A stretch of 64,000 nt of DNA from Arthrobacter sp. Bz4 (GCF_003075455.1 NZ_QDAE01000004.1:1-64000); one strand, 5' to 3'; numbered from the stretch's first letter, positions 38,844 to 50,658 are shown. Program-made: numbers and translations. The notes: generated by a model from the sequence alone, not told the origin.

Positions 38844-40412
38844 ATGGCAATTAACCAAGCACTACCTATGACCAGCGTTGCGGATGAAATTGGCTGGCTG
38901 GCTGAGGTCGAGGATGCGATCGATTCGGTTTTCGCTCCCGTAACTGAGGTGTTCTCCAACATCGTGTTCTTCCCCATCACCATTGGGGAGGTCAGCTTTC
39001 CTATAGTTGTCGCGTGGCTGATCGCCGCGGGCATCATCTTCACCATCTACTTCGGCTTCGTCCAGTTCCGGCACCTCAAGGTGTCCTACGAAGTGGTCCG
39101 CGGCAGGTATTCCTCCAAAGACGACCCGGGAGAGGTGCCTCACTTCCAGGCCCTGACCTCAGCACTGTCCGGCACGGTCGGACTTGGCAACATTGCCGGT
39201 GTCGGCGCGGCTATGGCCCTTGGTGGGCCTGGCGCAACATTCTGGATGATCCTGGCCGGTTTGCTTGGTATGGCCACCAAGTTCGCTGAATGTACCCTCG
39301 GGGTGAAGTACCGCGAGGTCCACCCTGACGGCACCGTCAGCGGCGGGCCGTTCAAATACCTCCCCATCGCTTTCGAGAAGTTTGGCCGACTGCCCGCAAA
39401 GATCCTGACGGGTATCTTTGCCGTCGCCATCCTCATCTTCGGTGTGGCTGGTGGCAATATGTTCCAGGCCAACCAGACCTTCGCCCAGGTGCAGAACGTC
39501 ACCGGCGGCGCGGACGGATTCCTCGGCAGCGCGGGCGCTGCCCTGATCTTCGGTATTGTCCTCGCCGCACTTGTCGGCGCAGTGATCCTCGGTGGCATCA
39601 AATCAATCGGTGCTACCACCAGCCGGCTCGTCCCTGCCATGGCAGCCGTCTACATCACGGCCTGCCTCTTCGTGATCGTCGTCAACATCGGCAACGTCCC
39701 AGCGGCCTTCGGCTCCATCATCGAGGGTGCTTTCGCCCCCGCCGGTATGGCAGGCGGCTTCATTGGTGTCATGATCGTCGGCTTCCAGCGTGCTGCATTC
39801 TCCAACGAGGCCGGCCTGGGCTCCGCAGCAATTGCCCACTCGGCAGTCAAGACCCGCCGTCCGGTCAGTGAAGGCTTCGTCGCGATGTTCGAACCGTTCA
39901 TCGACACGGTGGTTATTTGCACCATGACCGCACTCACGATTGTCATTGCCAGCGCACCAAGCCTGCAGGCCGGAATCGACCAGGTGCAGGCCGGCGACGG
40001 CGCTCCCGACGGCGTGATCCTCACCTCGGATGCCTTCGCATCGGTCATTTCGTGGTTCCCGATTGTGCTGGCCATCGCTGTTGCCCTGTTCGCCTTCTCC
40101 ACCCTGATCACCTGGTCGTACTACGGGCTGAAGGCCTGGGAGTACCTCTTCGGACGCAGCAAGGTGTCCGAAATCATCTACAAGTGCGTGTTCCTCTTCT
40201 TCACCGTCGTCGGCACCGTCCTGACCTTCGCCCAGGTCCTGAACTTCGCCGACGCCGCACTGTTCGTCTGTGCTTTTGTGAACCTGCTTGGTGTGTACAT
40301 GCTGCTGCCGGTCATCAAGCGCGAGATGAAGGCCTACCTGGCCGACCGCAAGAGCGGCACGTTGCTGCAACTCGGTATCGACCATGACGATATCGAAGAA
40401 GCCAAGCCGTAA
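38844..40412 (+). CDS. Sodium:alanine symporter (AGCS family)
   Basis: The 522-residue transporter takes up alanine, glycine or similar amino acids with sodium. About ten helices are predicted. Family signatures are VSYEVVRGRYSSKDDPGEVPHFQALTSALSG (residues ~75-105), GATFWMILAGLLGMATKFAE and NEAGLGSAAIAHSAVKT near 317. No good ribosome binding site precedes ATG 38844. ATG 38868 is an alternative. A possible CRP-like site lies upstream, and a hairpin terminator follows. Confidence 0.92.
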   Translation: MAINQALPMTSVADEIGWLAEVEDAIDSVFAPVTEVFSNIVFFPITIGEVSFPIVVAWLIAAGIIFTIYFGFVQFRHLKVSYEVVRGRYSSKDDPGEVPHFQALTSALSGTVGLGNIAGVGAAMALGGPGATFWMILAGLLGMATKFAECTLGVKYREVHPDGTVSGGPFKYLPIAFEKFGRLPAKILTGIFAVAILIFGVAGGNMFQANQTFAQVQNVTGGADGFLGSAGAALIFGIVLAALVGAVILGGIKSIGATTSRLVPAMAAVYITACLFVIVVNIGNVPAAFGSIIEGAFAPAGMAGGFIGVMIVGFQRAAFSNEAGLGSAAIAHSAVKTRRPVSEGFVAMFEPFIDTVVICTMTALTIVIASAPSLQAGIDQVQAGDGAPDGVILTSDAFASVISWFPIVLAIAVALFAFSTLITWSYYGLKAWEYLFGRSKVSEIIYKCVFLFFTVVGTVLTFAQVLNFADAALFVCAFVNLLGVYMLLPVIKREMKAYLADRKSGTLLQLGIDHDDIEEAKP

Positions 40413-40432
40413 TCGCCATCACGATCTAGCGT

Positions 40433-40470
40433 TCAAACGCCCGCCGGTTCCGTTGAACCGGCGCGTTTGG
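40433..40470. terminator. Hairpin terminator between symporter and pcrA
   Basis: CAAACGC-x-GCCGGTTC pairs with GAACCGGC-x-CGTTTG around a CGTT loop, giving about 15 paired bases after the symporter stop. A T-run is weak (TTTGGGT). Confidence 0.75.
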
Positions 40471-40530
40471 GTGTGAGGTGGGGTTGCCCAACCGGTTTCG
40501 TCGGTGCCAGCAACTAGACTTGGTGGCACC

Positions 40531-43028
40531 ATGGATATGCTTTTCGACCCACACCTCGGCTCCACTCCCGCCAGTTCAGGGCGGCGCGCGACGTCGTCGG
40601 CGCGCCCTGCCGCCGCCGACCCGGCGGACGGTTCCGCTGAGGTGCCGCACTCCAGCGGCGGGCGCCGGGACGATGCACGCGCACGGGAACTATTGGTGGG
40701 CCTGAATCCGCAGCAGGAAGAAGCCGTCCGCCACAGCGGGTCGCCGCTACTGATCGTTGCGGGCGCCGGCTCGGGCAAAACCCGGGTGCTCAGTCACCGC
40801 ATTGCCTACCTGTTGGCCATGGGCAGGGCCCACCACGGTGGGATCCTGGCAATCACCTTCACCAACAAGGCCGCCGCCGAAATGCGCGAACGCATCGAAG
40901 GCCTGGTCGGCGACGTCGCCAAGCGCATGTGGATCTCCACCTTCCACTCCTCCTGTGTGCGGATCCTGCGGCGGGAGGCAGCCTCCGTGGGGCTGAACTC
41001 CAACTTCTCCATCTACGATTCAGCCGACACGCTGCGGCTCGTCACCCTGGTGGCCAAGGGGCTGGATCTGGATCCCAAGCGGTTCACGCCCAAATCCATC
41101 CAGCACAAAATTTCGGCCCTGAAGAATGAACTGATCGATGAGGAGAGCTACGCCAGCTCAGCCAACTACTCGGACCCGTTCGAGCAGGCAGTCGCCGAGG
41201 TCTACATGGGTTACGCGCAGCGGATGCGTCAGGCCAACGCGATGGATTTCGATGACCTGATCGCCCAGACCGTCTACATGTTCAGGGCCTTCCCCGGGGT
41301 GGCCGACTACTACCGCCGCCGGTTCCGGCACGTCCTGGTGGACGAGTACCAGGACACCAACCACGCGCAGTACGCCCTGGTGCGGGAAATTGTTGGCATC
41401 ACGGAGGACCCCAGCGAAAACGGGGAAGCCATTCCGCTCGCCGAACTGACGGTGGTCGGCGACTCGGACCAGTCGATCTACGCGTTTCGGGGTGCCGACG
41501 TCCGGAATATCGTCGAGTTCGAGAACGACTATCCCAATGCGCGCACCATCCTGCTGGAACAGAACTACCGGTCCACCCAGACCATCCTGAGCGCAGCCAA
41601 CGCGGTGATTTCCCGCAACCCGGACCGGCCCGACAAAAAACTGTGGACCGCCGAGGGTGATGGTGAACCGATCGTCGGGTACGTGGGCGAAAACGAGCAC
41701 GAGGAAGCCCGGTTTATCGCCGAGGAGATCGACCGCCTCCAGGATGAGGATGACCTTCGTCCTGGCGACGTGGCGATCTTTTACCGGACCAACGCGCAGT
41801 CCCGCTCCATTGAGGAAATCCTGATGCGCGTGGGCCTGCCGTACAAGGTGGTGGGCGGCACCCGCTTCTACGAGCGCAAGGAGATCAAGGATGCGCTCGC
41901 CTACCTGCGGGTCCTGGTCAACCAGGACGACGTCGTCAACCTCCGCCGAATCCTCAACGAACCGAAGCGCGGGATCGGGGACCGGGCCGAATACGCCGTC
42001 GCGGCGCTCGCCGAGCGGGAGCGGATGTCCTTCATGGCAGGACTCCGCCGAGCCGGCGAGGCACCGGGCCTGGCGACCCGCTCACTGAATGCAGTGAACG
42101 GCTTCGTGAAGCTCATGGATGATCTCGCTGAGGTGGCCGACGGGTCGGGTGCCTCCGCGGCACTGGAAGCGGTGCTGGAGCAGACCGGCTACCTGGCACA
42201 GTTAAGGCTGAGCAACGATCCGCAGGACGAGTCGCGGGTGGAAAACCTTGCGGAACTCGTGGCGGTGGTCCGCGAGTACGAACAGGAAAACCCTGACGGC
42301 ACACTCGGCGACTTCCTGGAGCAGGTCTCGCTGGTGGCTGACGCCGACCAGATCCCCTCGCACCCGAAGGGTCGGCTGCCGAGGTGGAACAGGCGGTCGC
42401 CGAAGCCAAACGGCTGGGTGTGGTCACCCTGATGACCCTGCACACGGCCAAGGGGCTCGAATTTCCGGTGGTGTTCCTGACCGGCATGGAGCAGGGCATC
42501 TTCCCGCATCAGCGCTCAGCTACCGACCCGAAGGAGCTGGCCGAGGAACGCCGGCTCGCCTATGTGGGGCTGACCCGCGCGCGGAAACGGCTCTACATCA
42601 CCCGGTCCGAGGTGCGCAGCATGTGGGGTCAGAGCCAGTACAACCCTGCCTCGCAATTTGTCGGCGAAGTGCCCAGCGAACTCATCAAGTGGAAACGGGA
42701 AGGCGCATCCGGGCCGGTCTGGTCCGGGGGCGCGGCAATCGGAGGCAACAACCGGTTCAGCGGATCCTACTGGGGGGCCGGTGCCGCGGGTGGCGACGAC
42801 ACCGGGCGCGGGCTGCCCACCCGGTCGGCAACCGTCGTCGGGCGTGTGCAACCACAGAAAGAGGTGCTCTCAGTCGCGGTGGGGGACAAGGTCAACCACA
42901 CCAGCTTCGGCAACGGGACCATTCTGGCCGTCGAGGGAGCGGGCGACAAGACGGTGGCGAAAGTGTCGTTCGACGTTGGCGAGAAGCGCCTCCTGCTGAG
43001 GTATGCGCCGCTGACCAAGACGGGGTAG
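40531..43028 (+). CDS. pcrA: ATP-dependent DNA helicase PcrA/UvrD, interrupted by a frameshift
   Basis: This is a superfamily-1 3'-5' DNA helicase for repair and replication. The N-terminal ~60 residues are a low-complexity extension. The core has Walker A GAGSGKT (Lys83), DEYQDTN for Walker B and QSIYAFRGAD, and then motifs V and VI (LHTAKGLEFPVVFL and YVGLTRARKRLYIT). The C-terminal end is a Tudor-like domain (GDKVNHTSFGNGTILAVEGAGDK). The frame breaks near 42360. One extra G there (CCTCGGCACCCGAAGGG) restores PSAPEGSAAEVEQAVAEAKR and an 832-residue enzyme of normal size. As this is a housekeeping gene, a sequence error is most likely. Confidence 0.93.
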
Positions 43029-43171
43029 TTCATTAGCTCATCAGGTTACATTTCTACAAACCATAGAACTGTGGCCTTGGTCACTAAACGGGTAGTCTGT
43101 GAAAGGCGCTGAACGCCAAGGGACTAAAGTTCCCTGTGTAAACCTACTTCGACGTAGAAGGACACTGGCCT

Positions 43172-44341
43172 GTGGATCTGTTCGAATATCAGGCGCGCGA
43201 TCTTTTTGAGGCACACGGAGTACCCGTGCTCGCCGGCATCGTGGCGCATACCCCCGAGGAAGCAAAGGCGGCAGCCGAGAAAATTGGCGGTGTCGTCGTC
43301 GTCAAGGCTCAAGTCAAAGTTGGAGGCCGCGGTAAAGCGGGCGGCGTCAAAGTCGCAAAGACCCCCGATGAGGCGTTCAAGTACGCCTCGGACATCCTTG
43401 GCATGGACATCAAGGGCCACACCGTTCACAAGGTGATGATCGCGCAGGGCGCTGACATCGCCGAGGAGTATTACTTCTCGGTACTGCTGGACCGGTCCAA
43501 CCGCAACTACCTGGCCATGTGCTCGGTGGAGGGCGGCGTGGAAATTGAGCAGCTCGCGGTTGAGCGTCCCGAAGCGCTGGCCCGCATCGCCGTCGACCCC
43601 GCTGTGGGCATCGACCAGGCGAAGGCCAACGAGATCGTGGAGACCGCAGGGTTCGCTCCTGAGCTGCGCGAGGGTGTTGCCCACGCGATCATCAAGCTGT
43701 GGGACGTCTTCGTCTCAGAAGACGCCACCCTGGTGGAGGTCAATCCGCTGGTGCAGACCGGAAGCGGCGAGATCATTGCCCTCGACGGCAAAGTCACCAT
43801 CGACGAGAACGCTGCGTTCCGTCAGGCCGGCCACGCCGAGCTTGAGGACCAGGACTCGGCTGACCCACTGGAGGCCAAGGCGAAGGCCAACGACCTCAAC
43901 TACGTCAAGCTCGACGGCGAAGTGGGGATCATCGGCAACGGTGCCGGTCTGGTCATGTCAACGCTCGACGTCGTCGCCTACGCCGGCGAAGCCCACGGCA
44001 ATGTGCGTCCAGCGAACTTCCTGGACATTGGCGGTGGAGCATCGGCTGCTGTGATGGCTGCCGGACTCGACGTCATCCTGAACGACCCTCAGGTCAAGAG
44101 CGTGTTCGTCAACGTGTTCGGTGGCATCACCGCGTGTGACGCGGTCGCCAACGGCATTGTCGAAGCGCTCCAGATCCTGGGCGACAAGGAAAACAAGCCA
44201 CTGGTAGTCCGCCTCGACGGCAACAACGTTGAGGAAGGCCGCCGCATTCTCGCCGAGGCGAACCACCCAATGGTCACCCTCGCCGACACCATGGATGAAG
44301 GCGCCGACAAGGCCGCCGAATTGGCTTACGCCGCCCGCTGA
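43172..44341 (+). CDS. sucC: Succinate-CoA ligase (ADP-forming) beta subunit
   Basis: SucC is the ATP-grasp subunit of succinyl-CoA synthetase, a TCA-cycle enzyme. The 389-residue protein has the ATP-grasp domain at the N-terminus ([34 protein letters not shown]) and the ligase domain at the C-terminus ([32 protein letters not shown]). The GTG start at 43172 follows AGAAGGACA. sucD follows 58 bp later. No frameshift is present. Confidence 0.96.
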   Translation: MDLFEYQARDLFEAHGVPVLAGIVAHTPEEAKAAAEKIGGVVVVKAQVKVGGRGKAGGVKVAKTPDEAFKYASDILGMDIKGHTVHKVMIAQGADIAEEYYFSVLLDRSNRNYLAMCSVEGGVEIEQLAVERPEALARIAVDPAVGIDQAKANEIVETAGFAPELREGVAHAIIKLWDVFVSEDATLVEVNPLVQTGSGEIIALDGKVTIDENAAFRQAGHAELEDQDSADPLEAKAKANDLNYVKLDGEVGIIGNGAGLVMSTLDVVAYAGEAHGNVRPANFLDIGGGASAAVMAAGLDVILNDPQVKSVFVNVFGGITACDAVANGIVEALQILGDKENKPLVVRLDGNNVEEGRRILAEANHPMVTLADTMDEGADKAAELAYAAR

Positions 44342-44399
44342 TCGAGCCTGCACTCCCCGGCTAGTGTTCTGCCGGGTCCAAAGGATTAAGGAATAACGT

Positions 44400-45300
<901 letters not shown>

Positions 45301-45314
45301 TTCCTTCAGCGGAG

Positions 45315-45355
45315 GGCCCCGGCAGCTGGATTAGTCCAGCCGCCGGGGCCTTTTC
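45315..45355 (+). terminator. Intrinsic terminator after sucD
   Basis: GGCCCCGGC plus GCTGGA pairs with TCCAGC plus GCCGGGGCC around TTAG, followed by TTTTC. Confidence 0.92.
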
Positions 45356-45451
45356 TGTCCTCGGGGCTGGTGAGCAGTGCGCTGGAATTCGGGGCGTGAC
45401 GGCCGCGTTAGGCTAACTGAACACCCCTACATCCCAGTTTGAGGAGTATGC

Positions 45452-46507
45452 ATGCGTGCCACCATCATTCACGGTCCCGGCGACATCAAGGTTGAGGACC
45501 GCGACTACCCCACGATCAAGCGTCCGACCGACGCCATCGTGAAGGTCACCGCTTCCTGTGTCTGCGGTTCGGATCTCTGGCCCTACCGCGGCATCGGCAA
45601 GAACCGCGGCACCCGCGCGATCGGGCACGAGTTTGTCGGAGTCGTCGAGGAGATCGGCACCGAGGTGACAGACCTGGCGGTGGGCGACTTCGTGATTGCC
45701 CCCTTCGTCGACAGTTGCGGCAAATGTCCCCAGTGCCTCAATGGTGTGACGGTGGCGTGCGACCACCTCACCTCCTGGGGCGGCGACGACGAGTTCGGCC
45801 ACTACGTCGAGGGCGCCCAGGGTGAGGCGGTCCGCGTCCCCCAGGCCGACGGCACCCTGCGCCGGGTAGATGGCGTGGCCGACCCCGACCGGGCGCTGAC
45901 CGCCAGCCTCCTGACGCTTTCCGACGTGATGTCCACGGGCCACCATGCCGCGGTCAGCGCCCAGGTCGGACCAGGCCGCACCGTGGTGGTGGTCGGCGAC
46001 GGCGCCGTCGGGCTGTGCGGTGTGCTCGCCGCAAAGCGACTCGGCGCGGAACGCATTATCGCGATGTCCCGGCACGAGGATCGGCAGGCGCTGGCCCGCG
46101 AGTTCGGCGCCACCGACATCGTCGCCGAACGTGGCGATGCCGGCGTGGAGAAAGTCCGGGAATTGTTGGGGGGAGTGCTGGCCGACTCGGTGCTTGAGTG
46201 TGTGGGTACCAAGGAGTCGATGGAGCAGGCGCTCGCCAGCACCCGGCCCGGCGGCAACCTCGGGTTTGTTGGTGTTCCCGCCGGCGGCGCCGAACTGCCC
46301 ATCGGCCTGCTGTTCTCGAAGAACATCACCGTGGGCGGCGGCATGGCCCCGGCCCACACCTACATTCCCGAGCTTCTGGCCGACGTCCTCGCCGGGAAGA
46401 TCAACCCGGGCAAAGTGTTCGACGTCGAGATGCCCCTCGAAGAAGCAGCGGCAGCCTACCAGGCCATGGATGAGCGCCGCGCGATCAAGGTACTGCTCAA
46501 ACCCTAG
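45452..46507 (+). CDS. Zinc-dependent alcohol dehydrogenase family protein
   Basis: The 351-residue medium-chain dehydrogenase has a catalytic zinc site formed by Cys38 in CVCGSDLW and His59-Glu60 in AIGHEFVG. The structural zinc site is CGKC-x2-C and the Cys in NGVTVAC. A Rossmann domain binds NAD(P) (VVVVGDGAVGLCGVLAAK near residue 173). The start ATG follows GAGGAG. Hydrophobic substrates cannot be predicted. It is monocistronic, between sucD and the TetR operon, with terminators on both sides. Confidence 0.88.
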   Translation: MRATIIHGPGDIKVEDRDYPTIKRPTDAIVKVTASCVCGSDLWPYRGIGKNRGTRAIGHEFVGVVEEIGTEVTDLAVGDFVIAPFVDSCGKCPQCLNGVTVACDHLTSWGGDDEFGHYVEGAQGEAVRVPQADGTLRRVDGVADPDRALTASLLTLSDVMSTGHHAAVSAQVGPGRTVVVVGDGAVGLCGVLAAKRLGAERIIAMSRHEDRQALAREFGATDIVAERGDAGVEKVRELLGGVLADSVLECVGTKESMEQALASTRPGGNLGFVGVPAGGAELPIGLLFSKNITVGGGMAPAHTYIPELLADVLAGKINPGKVFDVEMPLEEAAAAYQAMDERRAIKVLLKP

Positions 46508-46517
46508 CCCCACCCAC

Positions 46518-46560
46518 GAACGCGCCGGCAGCCGTGTTGCACACGGATGCCGGCGCGTTC
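46518..46560. terminator. Long-stem terminator after the alcohol dehydrogenase
   Basis: GAACGCGCCGGCA at 46518 pairs with TGCCGGCGCGTTC ending at 46560, and the inner CCGTGT and ACACGG extend the stem around a TGC loop. The stem is nearly perfect but there is no strong T-run. Confidence 0.8.
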
Positions 46561-46647
46561 GGCGTTTAACGGCAACCCGACGGACGAATTGTGCAGAGCC
46601 GCAATTTTGCAGTTGTGTAAAAGGTTGTCCAGTGCCACAATAGTTTG

Positions 46648-47271
46648 GTGAGTCAACTAATTTCCTTGCGGGACCGAAAGAGGACAGAGACCTGGGCTGC
46701 GCTGCATGATGCCGCGGCCAGGCTCACCCTCGAAAACGGCCCGGACCGCGTCACCACCGAGGCGATTGCTGCCCAGGCCAACGTCTCGGCCCGCACCTTC
46801 TTCAACTACTTCGGCACCAAAGAGGACGCCATCCTCGGCCTCCAGGACCCCTCCATCCACGACTCCTGGCTGGCGGCCTTCGACGTCGACGCGGACCTCC
46901 TCGACCAGGTTTCCCGGCTCCTCGTGCAGGTGGTGCATTCCACTGAGGGTGGCGCCGACGGCGACAGCCTCCGGATGGAGGTGGTGCGGCGGTTCCCCCA
47001 GTTGCGCCAGCGCCGCTTCGGCTACTTCCTGAAGGTGGAACAGCTGGTCCGTGACGTCCTCACCGAAGGCATCACCGCCTCAGCCAAGTGGGCCGACGTC
47101 GCCCGGCGCCACCGGGCCGAAGACATTTCCCGGATGATCGTGCTGATCGCCGGAGCCCCCATGCGTTACGCGATGCAGGAATCTGCACACGCCCCCACAC
47201 TAGACAACCAGTTCGCGGCTCTCAGTACCGCCAACGCACTCCTCAGAGAGGTCCTCCCGGAAATTCAATGA
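46648..47271 (+). CDS. TetR-family transcriptional regulator
   Basis: The 207-residue regulator has an N-terminal helix-turn-helix (about residues 10-55; VTTEAIAAQANVSARTFFNYFGTKED is the classic TetR core). A helical ligand-binding domain follows that does not resemble a known subfamily. The GTG start at 46648 is preceded by a TTG in frame at 46645; both lack a strong ribosome binding site. Its stop overlaps the start of the DHA2 exporter gene (ATGA), so it most likely controls that exporter and itself in response to an exported compound. Confidence 0.9.
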   Translation: MSQLISLRDRKRTETWAALHDAAARLTLENGPDRVTTEAIAAQANVSARTFFNYFGTKEDAILGLQDPSIHDSWLAAFDVDADLLDQVSRLLVQVVHSTEGGADGDSLRMEVVRRFPQLRQRRFGYFLKVEQLVRDVLTEGITASAKWADVARRHRAEDISRMIVLIAGAPMRYAMQESAHAPTLDNQFAALSTANALLREVLPEIQ

Positions 47272-48833
47272 GTACCACAACCAAAACCGCTCCAGCTGTC
47301 GTTGTCGAGAAGCCCACCGGCATGCTCCTGTTGTTCATCGGCCTGATGCTCTCAATGCTGCTGGCAGCCCTCAGCCAGATGATCCTCAGTACCGCGCTTC
47401 CCACCATTGTGGGCGAGCTCAACGGGGTGGACCAGATGCTCTGGGTGATCACCGCCTACATCCTGACCGCCACCATCGTGATGCCGATCTACGGCAAACT
47501 CGGTGACCTGATGGGCCGCAAGAACCTGCTGCTCATCGCGATCAGCATCTTCATGGCTGGCTCAATCGTCGGCGGGCTTGCCCCCGACATGCCGTGGTTG
47601 ATTACCGGCCGGGCCATCCAGGGCGTCGGTGGCGGTGGGCTGATGATCCTCTCCCAGGCGATCATCGCCGACGTCGTTCCCGCCCGCGAACGCGGCAAAT
47701 ATATGGGCGCCATGGGCGGGGTCTTCGCGTTCGCCTCGGTAGCTGGGCCCCTGCTTGGCGGATTCTTCACTGAAGGTCCGGGCTGGCGTTGGATGTTCTG
47801 GATCAACATGCCGTTGGGCATCCTCGCGATCCTCGTTGTCGTCTTCTTCCTGCACCTTCCCGGCAAGGAGAGGAAGCGGTCAAAGCCCGACGTCGCAGGC
47901 ATGGTCCTCCTGGCCCTTGCCACCACCTCGATTGTGCTGGTGGGCACCTGGGGCGGCACCCGGTACGACTGGACCTCGTTGACGATCCTGGGCCTGATCG
48001 CTGCTGCGGTGGTCACCAGCGCAGCTTTTGTCCTGGTCGAACGCCGTGCGGACGAGCCGATCCTTCCGATGCACCTCTTCCGGGAACGCAACTTCAACCT
48101 CACCACCGCTGGCGGCCTGCTGATCGGCGTCACCATGTTCGGCGCCGTCGGCTACATGCCGACCTACCTGCAGATGGTCACCGGAGCAAGTGCCACCAAC
48201 GCTGGCCTGCTGATGATCCCGATGATGGGGGCGCTGCTGGTCACTTCCACCGGATCGGGGCTGCTTGTCAGCCGGACCGGCCGCTACAAGTGGATGCCGA
48301 TCGCCGGGTCACTGCTGGTCGCCGTCGCACTCTTCCTGCTCTCGACCATCCAACCCGCCACCGAGCTCTGGGTAATCTGCACGTACCTCGGGTTGCTTGG
48401 CGCCGGGCTGGGCCTCAGCATGCAGATCCTGGTGCTGATTGTGCAGAACACCTTCCCAAACCGGATGGTCGGGACGGCTACCGCCTCGAACAACTACTTC
48501 CGTCAGATCGGGGCCACCCTGGGGTCGGCCATCGTCGGTAGTCTCTTCACGACACGGGTCGCTGACCTGCTGACCGAGCGGCTTCCCGGCGGGGCGGTCA
48601 GCACCGAGGGTGGGGTCAACTCGCTCACCCCCGAACTGGTCTACACGCTCCCGGAGGCCGCGAGGAACGCGGTGATCGATTCCTACAACGACGCACTCAC
48701 ACCACTCTTCCTCTACATGGCGCCGCTCGGAATCATCGCCGCGATCCTGCTGTTCTTCGTGAAGGAGGCCCCTCTTGCGACGTCGATCGCCGCGGACCCT
48801 GAACCAGCCACCCAGGCCAGCAAGGCAGAATAG
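47268..48833 (+). CDS. DHA2-family (14-helix) MFS drug exporter
   Basis: The 521-residue exporter belongs to the EmrB/QacA branch. The sequence shows the DHA2-typical PTIVGELNGVDQMLWVITAY segment, motif A-like GKLGDLMGRKNLL, and motif C (GGGLMILSQAIIADVVPARERGKYMG, then GPLLGGFFTEGPGWRWMFWIN). About 14 helices are predicted and the C-terminus is a short soluble tail. It is cotranscribed with the TetR gene, overlapping by four bases. The substrate is probably a hydrophobic or cationic toxic compound. Confidence 0.9.
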   Translation: MSTTTKTAPAVVVEKPTGMLLLFIGLMLSMLLAALSQMILSTALPTIVGELNGVDQMLWVITAYILTATIVMPIYGKLGDLMGRKNLLLIAISIFMAGSIVGGLAPDMPWLITGRAIQGVGGGGLMILSQAIIADVVPARERGKYMGAMGGVFAFASVAGPLLGGFFTEGPGWRWMFWINMPLGILAILVVVFFLHLPGKERKRSKPDVAGMVLLALATTSIVLVGTWGGTRYDWTSLTILGLIAAAVVTSAAFVLVERRADEPILPMHLFRERNFNLTTAGGLLIGVTMFGAVGYMPTYLQMVTGASATNAGLLMIPMMGALLVTSTGSGLLVSRTGRYKWMPIAGSLLVAVALFLLSTIQPATELWVICTYLGLLGAGLGLSMQILVLIVQNTFPNRMVGTATASNNYFRQIGATLGSAIVGSLFTTRVADLLTERLPGGAVSTEGGVNSLTPELVYTLPEAARNAVIDSYNDALTPLFLYMAPLGIIAAILLFFVKEAPLATSIAADPEPATQASKAE

Positions 48834-48837
48834 GGGC

Positions 48838-49275
48838 ATGAGTTCCTACCTGATTACCCGTGAACGATTCATCAACGCCCCGGCCAGCGACATTTTCGAG
48901 GTCCTGGCGACCCCGGCGCTGCACAGCGTGATTGACGGCTCCGACACCGTCCAGGGCGAACAGCCAGGTGGACCGCAGCGGCTGTACGAGGGCGCCAAGT
49001 TCGGCATGGACATGCGGATCGGCGCGAAGTACAAGATCCTCAACAAGGTGACCGAGTTCGAGGAAGGCCGCCGGATTACCTGGCGCCACTTCACCAAGGC
49101 CACCTGGAGCTACGTCCTCGAACCGCGTGACGGCGGCACCCTGGTCACCGAGCAGTGGGATGCGCGTTCGGTGACTGGGAAGATTGTGCTGCGGCCGATG
49201 GGGTTCCTGCGGAAGAACCCGGTTGCCATGGAAAAAACCCTCATCAAGCTCGAAAACTACGTGACCAAACCCTGA
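48838..49275 (+). CDS. SRPBCC-fold protein
   Basis: The 145-residue protein has a START/SRPBCC-like pattern: a beta strand in RERFINAPASDIFEVLATPALH, central strands (KYKILNKVTEFEEGRRITWRH), and the long C-terminal helix (KNPVAMEKTLIKLENYV). These bind hydrophobic ligands or act in polyketide/lipid chemistry. It begins five bases after the DHA2 exporter stop and probably belongs to that operon. The ligand is unknown. Confidence 0.82.
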   Translation: MSSYLITRERFINAPASDIFEVLATPALHSVIDGSDTVQGEQPGGPQRLYEGAKFGMDMRIGAKYKILNKVTEFEEGRRITWRHFTKATWSYVLEPRDGGTLVTEQWDARSVTGKIVLRPMGFLRKNPVAMEKTLIKLENYVTKP

Positions 49276-49294
49276 GGTCAGCAGCTACTGGCCC

Positions 49295-50392
49295 TTACAG
49301 CAGCCCGACGCCGAACAGCAGCCCGAGCAGGTAGGTAGCGGCGGCCGCACCGAGGCCGATCGCCACCTGCCGTAACGCCAGCTTCAGTGGCGACGCTCCG
49401 GAGAGAAGCCCGACGACGGCGCCCGTTCCCAGCAGCGCGAGTCCCACCAGAACGCAGGCGACGAGGACGGCCGTCATCCCGCTCAGCCCGAACAGGTACG
49501 GCAGGATGGGGATCAGGGCCCCCGAGGCGAAAAAGCAGAAGCTGGCACCCGCCGCGCCCAGGCCAGTGCCGATGTGTTCATGAGCGTCGCGGTCACCAGT
49601 GATTTCCGGCTGGAGGGACAGACTCGGATCACAGTCGCAGTCACGGAGCCCCAACCGTTCCGAGGCGCGATGCTCGGCCGCCTCCAGGGACATGCCGCGG
49701 GCGCGGTAGACCAGCACCAGTTCGTTGGCATCCATATCCAGTTCCTTGGCGGCGGTGAGCGTGATCTGGGTGGGCCGCGACGCTGCGAGCAGCTCCCGCT
49801 GCGACCGGACGGACACGTACTCGCCGGCACCCATGGACAGTGCTCCGGCGAGGAGGCCCGCGACGCCGCTGAACAACACAAACCCGGTGGAGACACCGGT
49901 TGCGCCGACACCCAGGACGAGGGCCAGGTTGCTGACCAGTCCGTCGTTAGCCCCGAACACTGCGGCCCTGAAGTTGCCCGATAGCCTGTTGCGGCCCCGG
50001 GTCGCAAGCCCCCGAATGACTTCCTCATGGATCTGTTCATCAGCAGCCATCGCGTCGGTGGCGGTGGGGTCCGCGGCGTAGGGGGACCTGCTTTCGGCAC
50101 GCTGCGCCAGGGCCAGCACGAAGACGCTGCCAAACCGCCTGGCGAGGAAGCCCAGCACCAGGTTGCGGAACGAAGGCCGCGCAGGCTTGCCGGCGTCGGG
50201 CCCGAGGAGTGAGAGCCAGTGGGCCTCGTGTCTGCCTTCGGCCTTGGCCAGGGCGAGCAGAATTTCTTGTTCCTCGCCCTCGCGGCGGCTCGCCAGATAG
50301 CGGTAGGTGGCGGCTTCGGCGCGTTCGTCGGCCAGGTATTGGCGCCAGCGGCGAATATCTGCCGGGGCTGGCTGGTCTGACTGTGGTGTCAC
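49295..50392 (-). CDS. Ferritin-like/VIT1 fusion metal transporter (MbfA type)
   Basis: The 365-residue protein joins two parts. The N-terminal ~135 residues are a ferritin-like four-helix domain with the Glu/His set of a di-iron site (ADERAEAATYRYLA, EGRHEAHW, DEQIHEEVIRGL). The C-terminal part is a VIT1/CCC1 transporter with about five helices (VFGANDGLVSNLALVLGVG, MGAGEYVSVRSQRELL). Such fusions (MbfA) export iron or manganese in bacteria. GTG 50392 follows AGGAGAT; open frame continues to 50503 without conserved features. The gene is divergent from the DUF202 pair. Confidence 0.87.
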   Translation of the reverse strand: MTPQSDQPAPADIRRWRQYLADERAEAATYRYLASRREGEEQEILLALAKAEGRHEAHWLSLLGPDAGKPARPSFRNLVLGFLARRFGSVFVLALAQRAESRSPYAADPTATDAMAADEQIHEEVIRGLATRGRNRLSGNFRAAVFGANDGLVSNLALVLGVGATGVSTGFVLFSGVAGLLAGALSMGAGEYVSVRSQRELLAASRPTQITLTAAKELDMDANELVLVYRARGMSLEAAEHRASERLGLRDCDCDPSLSLQPEITGDRDAHEHIGTGLGAAGASFCFFASGALIPILPYLFGLSGMTAVLVACVLVGLALLGTGAVVGLLSGASPLKLALRQVAIGLGAAAATYLLGLLFGVGLL

Positions 50393-50658
50393 GTGGGATC
50401 TCCTGGTCTGTAGCGACCAGTGCCGTGACGGGGCTCCGGCCGTCGTTAAAGCGGCCGAAGGTCTCGCTCGCCGGTCTAGGTCACCGGTGGATTGCCGGGC
50501 CATCGTCTTCGATGGCCAGTATGTCGACAGGCCGCTGCGCCGAGCCCCGCTGGTGCGGGACGAACGCGGGAGCTACTCCCCTTCTCAGCGTCAATCTTAG
50601 CCCGAGGGCGCCTCATCAGACGACCACCGATGGAGGTAAGCCTCGCTAGGATGAAACC